Below are positions 24,923 to 36,300 of a stretch of 64,000 nucleotides of DNA, piece by piece (position 1 is the stretch's first letter; each line of letters starts with the position of its first letter). Below the pieces are notes generated by a model. That model made no database searches, was not told where the DNA came from, and saw only the letters and a list, made by a program, of their open reading frames with translations. The stretch comes from Tyto alba. Lineage: Eukaryota > Chordata > Aves > Strigiformes > Tytonidae. Both the position numbers and the translations under genes were made by a program. The stretch lies in assembly GCF_018691265.1 (NCBI RefSeq), contig NW_024881330.1, positions 13,722,386 to 13,786,385 of the forward strand, given 5' to 3'.

Positions 24923-26296
24923 GGAGAATTTGAAACAGAAAATAATTGTAACTGTGGATGAAAGAAAGATTCTGACTGGAGTCATAATCGTAAGGCAAGT
25001 CAGAAGATAATGCTGTGAAATTGCAGAGTAGACATCTGAGTGTACACAATGTTTCTTGCTAGTTGCTGTCACTACCAAGTGCCAGCAAAGGAACCTTTCT
25101 TACTTTCTTAAGCCCACTGGCTCTTACTTCCTTCTAAGGTCAGAAGCAGTGTTTGCAGAGTCTTGATTGCGAGTTTCCATATACAGAAACTATAAATACT
25201 TATTTTCAACCTACATAATTTATCATAGAGGAAGAAACCAATCTAGAAAAAAGGGTATGATGTACAAATGATAGCTCAGCGTTTATGTGTATCCTCTCTC
25301 AACTCTCTGCCCAGCACTGGGTAAAAATAAGGCTGTTGCTTCCCTCAGCAGAGATATGTATAGAAAAGAGGTCAGCTTCACATCTCAGCTCTTAACAGGC
25401 TCTTAGACAAGCAAACAGCCTTAATGACTAGAAAGCTAAACTTGCCACACTCAGTTACAGTTCAGCCAGAGACAATGGTATTCCACATGATTGATGTGAC
25501 ATTGTGTGTGGTGAGTGTGTTAATGTATTTTTTCACTCCATATTTATTGCCTGACTAGACTTCTCTTGTTCTGACCACGTGCTCTCTCACAGATTGGGAG
25601 TCATAATAAGCAACTGCTCTTTCTCTACAAACACTCTTGCATTTGGAGCCTCACAGGATCGATCTTCCCTCTGTTTCTCTTCCCATGAAACAATGCCATA
25701 AAGGAGGAGAGACAGACACCATCAGAAATTGTGACCTATTTTAAAGATGCTGGAACATAGTGTGCAATGTTCATCCTCTCTGACAGAAAACTCTCTTTTG
25801 TTTTCCACAGGCAATATTTCTGCAGCTGAAAATGGGCACAAAACAAAAACTATTGCTGTGGTATGCTAAATAGCTTCTCTGTGGAGAAGAAGCTCATCAG
25901 CCGCTGCAACTAATCAGGAAGAAGAGAAATGCAAAAGAAAATCAGGATGTCTGAGCCTTCAGCTATGTGGCCACAGTCAATGGAGTCAACAGAAAAGGAC
26001 AAGGACCTGAATGAAAAGTGACAATCTTTGTTAAACTGATCATACTCTGAACAATACTTCACATGATAAAGGCTGGGCCTTGGATTGTATATAGTGGATT
26101 TAAGCTTAATCTCCTATCGTAGAATTCAGCACTAAGTCTTTTACTGAAATTATCCTGATATATTTGGCTGTAATTAAGTTGTGTTTAACCTGAAACAGGA
26201 ACTTCTGTGAAGTGACAGTTTACTGCTATAGTGGCAGCATAAATTAAAAATAAAGATGCAGTATGCTAACTCACTGCAGTCAACCAGACTGATTAG

Positions 26297-26301
26297 ACAC
26301 T
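26297..26301. repeat. Target-site duplication, left copy (ACACT)
   Basis: Identical to 26790-26794 and directly next to the LTR's first base. The 5-bp length supports an ERVL-like integrase. Confidence 0.9.
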
Positions 26302-26413
26302 TGTCCTGGTTTGGGCTGGAATAGAGTTCCTGTTCGTTTTAGTAGCTGGAGGAGTGCTGCAGCACCCTGAGACCCCAGGGGCTCCCCAGGCCCCAGTGCC
26401 CTCACCTGTGTGC

Positions 26414-26497
26414 GGGGGCGGGGGGAGCACAGCTGGAGGGCTGGGCCCCGATTGGCCGATAGTCCATGTCACGTGACATTGTGCTCACTATATAAAG
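26414..26497 (+). promoter_or_regulatory. LTR U3 promoter: GC box, inverted CCAAT, E-box palindrome, TATA
   Basis: GGGGGCGGGGGG (26414-26425) is an Sp1-type site. ATTGG (26451-26455) is an inverted CCAAT box, the NF-Y orientation. ATGTCACGTGACAT (26466-26479) is a perfect 14-bp palindrome with CACGTG at its centre. TATATAAAG (26489-26497) is a good TATA box, predicting initiation near 26520 on the plus strand. The tight order and spacing look like a functional core promoter. Activity is not shown by sequence alone. Confidence 0.75.
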
Positions 26498-26659
26498 GCA
26501 GGAGAGGGCTGGGAGGGGCTGCCACTTCTTGGGGTGGGGCCTCTGGATTTGGGATCCCTGGCTGGGAGCAGGTGGGTGTTGGTCGGTCGGTGGGTGGTGA
26601 GCAGCTGTATTGTACATTACCTACTGATACTGCTGTCAGTGTATTATTCTGTTACTGTT

Positions 26660-26665
26660 ATTAAA
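26660..26665 (+). promoter_or_regulatory. Poly(A) signal ATTAAA of the plus-strand LTR
   Basis: ATTAAA lies about 165 bases after the TATA box and about 125 bases before the LTR end, where the R/U5 border is expected. Confidence 0.65.
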
Positions 26666-26789
26666 CTGTTTTTAATCTCAACCTGCAAGTCTCCCTTTGC
26701 CCCTCTGATTCCCTCCCCATTCCCAAGTGGGGGAGGGTGGGTGAGCGACTGCGTGGCATTTAGCTGCTGAGTAGGCTCAAACCACAACA

Positions 26790-26794
26790 ACACT
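26790..26794. repeat. Target-site duplication, right copy (ACACT)
   Basis: Exact copy of 26297-26301 directly after the LTR's terminal CA. Confidence 0.9.
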
Positions 26795-28116
26795 ATTGAT
26801 AAATATGCATCCACTCTTCCACATGCGTAGAGAATCTGCTCCCATGTTGGTGTTATCTCCTTCCCGAAGTTCTCTCCCAGTGCCCCATCTCAGTCACCAT
26901 TAGATGCTGTCAATGTAATGTGCCTTTGTGAGATGGAGGCAGTGCTTTACTGTTCGTAATCAACACATTTAAAATATATTGTGGAGACACAGGTTGCATT
27001 CAGGAACATCAGAGGTGAACTTCTTATCAAAGACTTGCGGGTCACAGTTGCAGTGTTTCTTTGGATGGACATTCACCACCAAAGAAGGGCTTCCTGGGCA
27101 GGTTTCTACTCAACATGAAAATATGTAGACTTCGTTGTGTATTTGTAAGTGAAGAGCCCAACTCCTGTTATAGGAGTCTAGGGGCAGGAGTCATTTCCTT
27201 CTTCATGGGGTTTTAACATACCTGAGTTGTCCAGGGAACCCTTGGTGCATGACTGGTACTATGGATCTGCTCATTAGTGCTGTGTAGATGTCTCAGACCC
27301 CCTGGGACAACTCCAATTGCACCACACAGTTTTGCTTAGGCAACTGAATCACCAGCAGATTCAACTCTGTTATTAAACTTTAGGACATGATTCAGCTATC
27401 TAGCAAGTAGCTGTCTCTTTCACGATAAGCTAAACTGTTCTATAAATTGACCAGAGATAACATTCAGTTGTTTTAAGCATTGTTTGAGATGCCCTCAAGC
27501 ATCCTGCCTTTGTCTGCCCTCCATCTGCCGCTCCAAATGGGTAAGAGTCTCCTACAAACTTTGTATTGACTTTCCAAGCCATCACAGGCCCAGATATAGG
27601 CATTTTTGAAGGCAGTAAAACCTGTTGTTTGGGAACTGAATTGATTACTGGATTTCCAATGACTATAATGTGATTGCTGGCTCACAAGTAGGTATCTGTA
27701 TTCAGATGTCTGATCTCTTAATCTTGAAGTGCAACCTGCCCAGAGAGACAGATTTTGAGCCTCATTTTGCCAAGATATGCTATTTTTCAAACTGAAGCAC
27801 ATGGACATGTGGATATCTAGAGACTGGTCCTGAGAGGTTTGCAAAAGATGAGTTAGCAAAATGGGTATATGTATGCTACAAAGCTGCAAAGGTATGTGAA
27901 ACTTAGAAAGCAGGGCTCCACATATTGAAGTGTTTACAGAACATGGATTGAATTTTTAGACATCCCAGTGTGGCGGTGTGCATGCTGTTGCCTTTCTCTA
28001 CCAGGGAATATGCAAACTTTCAAAGGCAGAGGTTTTGGCCACATGGAATTGCTAGGCTTAATTAACCATGAATAGTTATAAATAATAAGATAAGAAAAAC
28101 CATACTGTTTAGAGTA
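26795..28116. other. Gene-free interval
   Basis: No classifiable repeat or exon is recognised. A 138-codon minus-strand open frame at 27473-27889 is long for this base composition but matches no family I know, has no clear splice or start context and is not supported as a gene. Confidence 0.5.
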
Positions 28117-28345
28117 ATGGTCATTCTAGTCTAGTATTTAACCTCCAGCAGTGGCAGAGAAGATGGTTTATTGGGAGAGTGTGTAACTCTAGTCTTTTTA
28201 ATATCCTGGCTAGTCTTTTTAGTATCACTTTATGGATCTGTTTTCTATAAATTTGTCTAATCCCTTTCTGAGCTCAAGTTTACTTATTTCAGTCTGTACC
28301 AAAGTGGCTGAAAGCCATCTATCAACACACCGTAGTCAGCTGACA
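28117..28345 (-). mobile_element. Ancient CR1-type LINE fragment, minus strand
   Basis: The plus strand reads like the reverse complement of an old amniote CR1 3' region: a tctagtctagtatttaacct start, then a taaatttgtctaatcccttt stretch that normally lies inside the RT-to-3'-UTR part. Divergence is high and the edges are approximate. This is recognised by consensus resemblance only. Confidence 0.6.
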
Positions 28346-31300
28346 CCTTAACAGTTAAGTGTGTTAATATTATTTATCCTAGTGTTTAAAATCTATATTT
28401 CAGGCATATCTCCTGATCTCTAGAAGGTCATGGACTTAGGGTGTTAGGCACTGCAAAAAGCTGGACTGTCCATAATATGTCTGTTGTGCAAGGATTTGCT
28501 GTTTTTCTTGCTCCAAGAAAAAAATTAACATTTAAAAGGAATGTTATCTTTGTGATTTGGCCTGGTTTTTTTCCCATTGATAAAAAGAAAAAAACATGAA
28601 TGCTTTTATTTAGAAAATATTTGAGTGGAACCTTTGTTAATATTGTGAGGCAGCAGTAACTTTGAGTCATTAAGTACTGAGTTGAGATATTATACAATTG
28701 CAATTTGTATCAAGACCCTCCTGTTTTAATTTTTTGTCTGCACCCATTTTTCATGTTGACTTTGACAGGATCAGGATGTAGTCCTAGAAATGCGGCATTT
28801 ATCTTTCAGTGATAAAGTTTATGCCTTTAATGTTGCCTTTCAAGAATAAGAGAAGTCTGACAAATTGTCTGGGTAGTTTTAGGGTTTATTTGCTGTAGTG
28901 TTTGGTGGTTATGAGCATTCCCATTTATTTCACAGAGCTACTGAAGTTCCCATTCATTAAAGCAATTTAGTCATATATATTTCAACAGGACTAGACACCT
29001 GCTAAGAATTATGAAGGCATTCAGATGTTCTTCTGAATAAGTCTTTGCCCGTAGAGCTGTCAGGGACAACCTATGGGAACTACTGAATATGGTTTATGAT
29101 CATATCTAAGTCATATCGTATTTGTACTGAATTATTTTAGTATGTATGTACTACACTATATAAGGTAATACGTCCTACCTCTGTCTGCATCCTTGGTATC
29201 TGTTAATAAAAGCACATTCAAATAAGCAGACTCCTCTCTACCCTCATTTTTTTAAAAATTACTCCTACCTGCTACATCTTTTGAGTTTTTATTTCTTGTT
29301 CTATGAGGTCAAGGCTGGCAGAATTTCACAACATTCATCCAATATCCATGGTAAGTTTGGGGGACAAATTGATGTGTTCTTCCTTTTTCTCATTTCAGTT
29401 TAATAAAATCTCTTGTGCAAGTTCTCAGCAAACAACAAACTGACATTTGCCAGATGATGCAGGGATAAGAAGTGAGGATCTGTTCCTTTTTTTTAAGAGA
29501 AAAAACTCAAGTAAAAGCCAGCTGAGAATTTTGCCAACAGGAGCTGGACCCACACAGAGATGACTGAGTGAAACAGGCAGAGGGCAGAGAAATTCAACCA
29601 TGCTGCCAGAGAGGCAACTGAAGGGGCAAAACTGAAGAAGAAGAGCCCGTCCCCTAGTCAAAATCCAGAAGTGTTGAGCATGGTTTCACGAAATCTGCAC
29701 CCAGCAGAGCATCTGAAGGGCTTGCTCAGGTACCTTGCTGAACTGGTAACTAAGTCAGTGCCTTTGAATGAAGAGCTGATGTTCAGCAAAATGCTACGGT
29801 GTTGAAACATGACTCTCAGTGAATCTGCCTCCTACCTTCACATGTTCATGTGGGTCTGGACACAAAGCTCACTGGTGATAAATAACTCCCAGATGAAGCT
29901 GGTGTATCAGTTTTAACTTGAACAAGGCCTTTTCACTCTTCTTTTTTTTCAGAGGGTAAAGGATGTGGACTTATCTCGGGCACTCCCTGACTTCTGTCAG
30001 TTAGTGTCACAGCTGGAATGTTATTTAAATCCAATTTCTTTTATCTGAAAGTATTTATCTGAGCAGATAAAGCATTAAGCCTTTATCCTAAAGTGCCCTG
30101 CTCCTCTTTAGTGATCCAGATAACACTGACTTATGCTTGGAGCTGCCACTCTGCAGACAGGAAAACAATTCTCTTCCCCACTCTCTTCTTGATCTTTCAT
30201 GGTGGATAGTGGGGATGTGTTTGTGATGCTACTGACAGACCTCAGGATACAGTCCATTAAGAAGCTAAAGGGAATCTCCTCTTCAAACTGCAGGAATCTG
30301 GTGTTTTTTTCTGCTGAAGTTTTATTTATTTGACATGAGAGGAGTGGGACAGTTCAAACATGTATTTACTGCTTTTTGCTGACTTAAAGCCAAAGTTTAA
30401 ATGCTAGAACATCTCCTCTCACTCTTCTCACCACTCATAAAGATCTTCCTCAAGTAGGCCCATTAATATAGCTGAAAGTACTGTTTAGCATGAATGAAAG
30501 TGTCAAGAACTGTCTTGAAGTAAAATACATGAGATTTATGGATTTGAAATGCAAAAATATTAACTAAAATGAAGACAAGTACTTTCTAAGACTTGCTAGA
30601 GCCCTTTTTAGGAGAAAGCAGAGGAGTTGGGAATAGAGTGAAGTTAAGCCTGGAAGAAGGGAAGTGAAGGGAAAAGTGTTTTTAGTTTTGCTTTCATTTT
30701 TCACTATCCTACTTTTTTTTTTTTTTTTTTTTTTTTGTCAATGCATTAAACTACTTTTCCCCAAACTGAATCTGTTTTTCCTGTGACAGTAATTGGTAAG
30801 CAACCTCTCTGTCCTTATATCAACCCATGAGCTTTTTAATGTTAAAATCACCCCCTGCCCTGCTGAGGAGGGGGAATGAGAGAATGGCTGGGTGGGCACC
30901 TGGCAGCCAGCCTTGGTTAAACCACCACAGTCGCCCATGGACTCTCTGGGGTTAGTGCTAACAACCTCTATAAAAAGTTCTGGAAAGTTAATTGGGATTT
31001 GTGGACTGGAAGATGGGAATGATTAGGTTGGGTTAAAGAGTCATATGCAAAAAATCTTCTGGACACAAAGGTTCTCATGACTGCACCTGATTTTTCTGAA
31101 TGCCCCTGATATTTCAGGAAGAAAGACATATAACATGTCTTGTGTAAGCTCTGGTAGATACACAAAGTGGAAAAATGTGTCGGACAAATGAGTCACAGGT
31201 TTAAAAGTGAAGGTATAGAAAATTGGGAAGATTGGGACCAGGAATTGTCATGAAAGACTTGAACAGTCTCCATGAGCCTTCTTTTGAGGAAACGTCGCAG

Positions 31301-32974
31301 AGAAAAAGGGGAGGGAAGGTTTACTGGGTCAGAGTGTTAATGAATTTGAGAGGAAGTTGTGACATGTATAATTTTCCCTAGGAAACCTGTGTATTGCAAT
31401 GCAGAATGTCCATAAATACTTAGGACACAGTGTCCCAGAACACCACCAGCTAGGAGTTAATCTGTGGGTCCTAAATACTTCATGTGCTAAGGACAAAGGC
31501 AGCATGTGTTATTTTTCTGATGGATGCATGACTTCAGAGGAAGAGTGTCCTGGATCTCTGGTTGTCTGAGGTTATAAGATCTCAAAACGATAACTCCAGA
31601 GAAACTCCTCTCTGGCATGGCTGAAGGTGAGTCCTTCTCCACAGCTGCTCTGAAGAGTGCATTCACCATGTGTGCCACGGGCCCTTTATCCACTTACAGC
31701 ACCATCCCTCGTGGATTAGGAGTGGGGGGCAGGGGAGAAGATGAAAGTGCTCAAATTTGTTTCCTCATGAAGGATTTCTGCAGGTATGACTGCTGATGCA
31801 TCCTCCCTGCAGCTGAAGGGAAAATCAGTGACTGTACAAGAGCCTGATGCCACCTGTAATGGCTTGATGTGAAGGTGACCATACCTTGTCTCCACTGCTT
31901 CAAGCAAACTCATTTTCTTTGGAAACGACAGCTGTCCAAAGGCATGCACCAGCTACAAGACATAGGGACTCAGGGTTTGTAGGATACTCAGTTGTAGTTA
32001 GGTTGGCACTTAATTCTTATCTAATACTACTTTTTTTCTTTTCTTACATATCATAAAACAGTAAAGTATCAGCAGTTCATAGCAAAATCTAACACAAGGC
32101 TCTGGGCAATGAAAGTAGCTCAATAAACTTACTGTAACTGACAGCTGGATACTTTGAAGGTAAATCTGACAACGAGCAGAAATATTTGTAACAGTGAACA
32201 TTGGATGCCAGGTTCATTTCCTGGCAGTCCAAATGAGCTTCTTGGTCCTTTTCCAAACTGCTCTTATTGCAATCTATTTGGATAAAAGGAAGCCAACAAA
32301 TTAAATGAAGCAAAACTGTGTGTAAAAACAGTGGTCTAATTGCTTCACTCTTGTCTCCCATTTATGTCAATTTTTGTGTTCTCTGGAGTACTTTTCTGCA
32401 GCCTGTTTATCTCCTTTCCTATACCAACTCCTATTGCTCTTGCAGTGCATGTGCTTGTGACCATTACAGGTTCTCTAGAAATCCAGGTGTGTTGCTTTGG
32501 GTACTTCAGGAGCTTCATCTCCTGCTGCAGGAGTGACTGACTGCCTCCTAGGAGCATCCTGGCAGCGGGCGTTGTGTTGCCATGAATTGACTCCGATGGC
32601 ACGATGCTGCTGGGAGGTGCAACTCTGCTCCGCTTCCCTCACTCTGGTGGCAAGCTCCCACTGCTCCCAGTACAGTCAGTTCACTGGGACCCCAGGCAAT
32701 TTTATGGTTGATCAGCCAGCTGGCTGGACTTATACTGGGGCTGGAGCAGTGCTAGGGAAGGACCGTGGTACAGGACGAGCAGGAGATTGCAGCCGGGCTA
32801 GGAAAGAAGAACCACTTTGCCAGAGCCAGCTCAGTGTAGTATCAGCTCAAATCTATGTAACCCTGTCTCCCTGCACAGGTCTATACATAGGCATGTAGGA
32901 ATCTTTGCTTCTCAATTATAACTAGTAATCAAAGAGAAACAATTAAGAATGGTATCATTTTTAATTTATCAATT
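28346..32974. other. Gene-free interval
   Basis: No exon or classifiable transposon is recognised. A 24-base T run lies at 30713-30736. Open frames are short and overlap on both strands; the longest (133 codons at 32497-32898) has no family resemblance. No CpG-rich promoter-like sequence is seen. Confidence 0.55.
30713..30736. repeat. Poly(T) run, 24 bases
   Basis: Uninterrupted T run in otherwise unique sequence, with no adjoining retroposon body recognised. Confidence 0.95.
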
Positions 32975-33300
32975 TAAGAAATGGACACTGACTCACTTTC
33001 CTTAATCATCAGAACAATGCACATAAGTGCCCTTTCAAGTCAGTGGAGAAAAAGAAATATTTCTGGTGTCTGGTTAATCTGATTTACCACTTAGAACAAA
33101 TATAGGGAAGCAACTTTTAAATGGTGGGTTATGAATCTCTGGAACATGTTGCCGTTGGAGGGCATGTAGTGTCTGTGAGCACAAAAAAGGCTTAAATAAG
33201 TTCATGGACAAAACAAAAGTTACAGGGAATGGACAGGGTTGTATCTCCCACTGTCCCTAATCCAATGATTTTGGACACTGGTAGGGTACAAAGGCAGTGG
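32975..33300 (+). mobile_element. Ancient CR1-type LINE 3' region, plus strand
   Basis: The stretch gaatctctggaacatgttgc at about 33132-33151, followed by ggcttaaataagttcatgga at about 33189-33208, resembles the end of CR1 ORF2 (the HWxxLP region and the following FK..D helix). Upstream sequence is compatible but very diverged. Edges are approximate. Confidence 0.5.
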
Positions 33301-36300
33301 CCTGCAGAAAGCAGCCAGGGCTTTTCTTAACAGCATCATCTATTGCCGCTGCTGCAAGCAAAGTACTGGATCCAGAAGGGCATTTCTTGTACTCTGATAC
33401 TGTGTAAGGTCCCTGACATTACTCCTCCATTTCCACTTGGCTTTGGACACTGCTTTGTTTCCTCCTCACCCTCCCAGATCCAACTGCACTGTACGTTCCA
33501 CCCTGAAAATTTAGAGGCAGGGACCTGAGGAGAGAAAGATGAGAAAGGATGGACAAACCATACTAAAGTATAGATACTGCATATTTTTCTTTGTCTTGTA
33601 CTCCTAAGATACTTGCTGAGGATACTATACTTAGACAAACATTTAGATGTTGTTTTAATCAGTTACAAAGGAGTTATTTTTTGTTGAACTGGTAACTGGG
33701 AAAGTGTTTCCTACCTATCAGTCTTGAATATTGTGCTCAGTTTTTTAGTATTGCAGCCTTGAATATTTCTTCCAAATAGTTAAGAAGCACAGTTTTTATT
33801 ACTAATGCTGTGTAAAGAGCAAAGAGACACTTAAGGGACACTCTTGTTTCATGGACAAATTGGAATAACTAAAGCAGAACTAAAGAGGTCTGTTTGGTTG
33901 CAGTGGAAATAAATCTGAAATAATCCAGACCACAGAGACCATACATGCCAGCCACCACTCAAAGGTACTGCAGTGCAGCTGGGTAACTTCTGTTGCTGCT
34001 GAAGAGTAAATTCTGCAGAAAGGGTGGGTTAAACAGGTGGTATTTAACACACCTACTGTGAAACATCAACATGGTGAAGGAAGCCACCTGAGCTGGTTGT
34101 TTACATGCCCTTTTTAGTCAGTGAGAGAAATAGGTGCTTCTGGAGTGTGATTTGTCCCAGGTACTTCATGCTTTTCAGCTGGGTTGAGACTTACTGAGAT
34201 GCAGATGTCTGTGTCAGGGATGGCTACGACTTGGCCAGAGGATGCTTTACCCCAGGGACTGAAGTCAAAAGTGTGGGTTGAATAATCAAAGAGTTTCTGT
34301 CAAAAGTGGGGAGAAACAAGAGGAGATGGTCATGGAAAATGACAACAAGGTTCCTTTCCATATTTTGAAAATCCAGTTTTTGAACTTGCCATTTTTAGCT
34401 AGCATTTTCATTTTGAAATAAACATATATAGAAAAGGGTTAATAAAAAGAGTGAAATAACCTTACTGGGAAAAAATGCTCTATTTTGGACTGAGCAATAC
34501 TTCTCATTTTGAGCCAAAGCTCACTTTTCTAATTTAATTTCTCCTAAGATAGTATATGGTCTGAGCCACACTGGGGTGTTTGTGTGGGCTTAATCACCCA
34601 ATCAAAAAGGAAAAAAAGAATCCCAACCAACTACTTGCCTTTAGACATTAATTTTCCTGCTGATGTTGGAGATAGTTGTGGTTACAATGATAACACCTTT
34701 TTTTCATGCTTTTGCTTCAGCTGTTATAGATTGCCATGTTGGGGACCAGAGGTCACCTACAAAACCCATCTGCGTGCGATGTGCTTAATTTCTCCTTTTC
34801 ACCCTACTTTGTAGATGCTGTACTTGTCACGCAGGAGCCTGTACAAGTGCATGACTGAGGGACAAAGACAAAGGTCTGGAAGGATTTTTAAAACTTGGGA
34901 TCAGCTAGTGACATCAACTTTTCACTAGGTTTTCTGATTCTGCCTGTGGTATGGAAGCAGAGGTTTAGTGCAACAGAAGTCCTTGGCATATTTTGGATCC
35001 TGCTGACTTTCAATACAAACCCCAATCTTTTGGTAGTAAAATAAAAATATATCCACTTGACAAAAATGGCTTTGCTGATGTTTTATGAAATGAAACAGAA
35101 GAATTCTTCTGGAATTCTTAGAGTAAACACATTATATGCTGAAGAGAAAATGAGGTTTATGTTGAATTTTTGGCAGCTAAATATTTTTAGGTGCAGATCA
35201 GGAAAAATTTTCTTGCCAAACTCTTTGGAATGGAAATATTTTTTGACACAATTTTTAACATTGTGTTTTCTAGAATACAACTTTTTTAATAAATTCCACT
35301 TAGTGAAAAAAAAAATATATTTTGTGTTATTGCTAAACACAGAAATAAACTGATTTAGAAATGGTGCTTTCATGTCTTGTCAGATTTTGTATCTGAAATG
35401 CATAGTTTTTCCTTTCTTTGTGAGCTGATCTCCCCTGCTGGGCTCTCTCTTTCCTCATCACTCCCTACAAGGTTGAAGTCCCGCAAGTCATTGCCTCCCT
35501 GAATCTGAAGAGGAGAGGGGAGGAAGAGGGACACTGTGAGTGATGGAGGCTGTTGTGCATGTAGGAAAATGTGGTATGAAAAGAAATTCATAGGATGAGG
35601 AATCTCAGTTGCATCAGGGCTACTTTTGTAAACAAAATATTTAATTCTTCACCAAAGTATTTAATTCTTTAATTACTAGTTCAGAAGTATGCATTTTTCC
35701 ATTTTTTCCCTAGCTCCATTTTTATGTCATCATTCATAACAGAGGCTTGTCTTACAGTTTTAATAATGCGGAAAGCAGCCCAGCTCTTTCGAGGCTGGTG
35801 ATTCCAGTCACACCTCAGCAATGATTCTTTCTGCAATACTGAAACAATGAACTGCCTTAATTTCTTTGTCAGGAAATGTAGAATAACAACAGTTCTTAAA
35901 ACCCCACAGGCCTTATGGGGTTTATACCAAACTCTGGTGAGAATCAGTTGGAGCATCTTTATCTGCATTGGTCACTGATACCACTTGGAAAAGTAAATAC
36001 TTTGTAGGAAACAGGCCAGGACCAACCTACTTCAGTTTGCGATGGCCAGACAGGTTTCAGCTTAACACAGAAAAGCCCAAAAATCATCTTAGTGCCTGAT
36101 TTTAATTCCTCAGAAACACTTGGAATTTTACATTGACATGGAATAAATTTTATGATGTGACTCAGATAACTCACTTTTTAAATGCAAGTCTCTTTGTGAA
36201 TTAGTTAAAAATATGAATTTACCTGTTCCCAATTCATGCCTCTTACTGCAAACTTTTGTTGCTTTAGGAAATCTTGGGGAGGGAGGGATATTTTCCTTCA

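Larger units (their letters stand above)
19755..26296. other. Gene-free interval between the two solo LTRs
   Basis: No exon or classifiable transposon is recognised. Long T runs lie at 20.8 kb and an A run at 24.9 kb. A set of nested inverted repeats occurs at 23939-24010. Overlapping minus-strand frames at 21711-22168 (113 and 91 codons) match no family known to me. Ancient repeats beyond recognition are possible. Confidence 0.55.
26302..26789 (+). mobile_element. Solo LTR of an avian ERVL-type retrovirus, plus strand
   Basis: The unit is 488 bp. It starts TGTCCTGGTTTGGGC and ends GCTCAAACCACAACA, giving 15-base imperfect terminal inverted repeats. It is flanked by a perfect 5-bp duplication, ACACT, at 26297-26301 and 26790-26794. 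The promoter has a GC box (26414-26425), an inverted CCAAT (26451-26455), a palindromic E-box (26466-26479) and a TATA box (26489-26497). An ATTAAA poly(A) signal is at 26660-26665. U3 therefore runs to about 26520 and R to about 26685. No internal viral sequence is present, so this is a solo LTR. The ends and the region after the TATA box resemble a widespread bird ERVL-type LTR family. About ten CpG sites remain, which suggests it is younger than the LTR at 18.7 kb. Open frames inside it are not viral genes. Confidence 0.93.

Noticed and set aside
26402..26770. Open frames on both strands around 26.4-26.8 kb
   Set aside because: They lie in the LTR's GC-rich promoter and R region; an LTR of this kind has no coding function.
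27473..27889. 138-codon minus-strand open frame
   Set aside because: No recognisable domain, no start or splice context and length within reach of chance for the number of frames searched.
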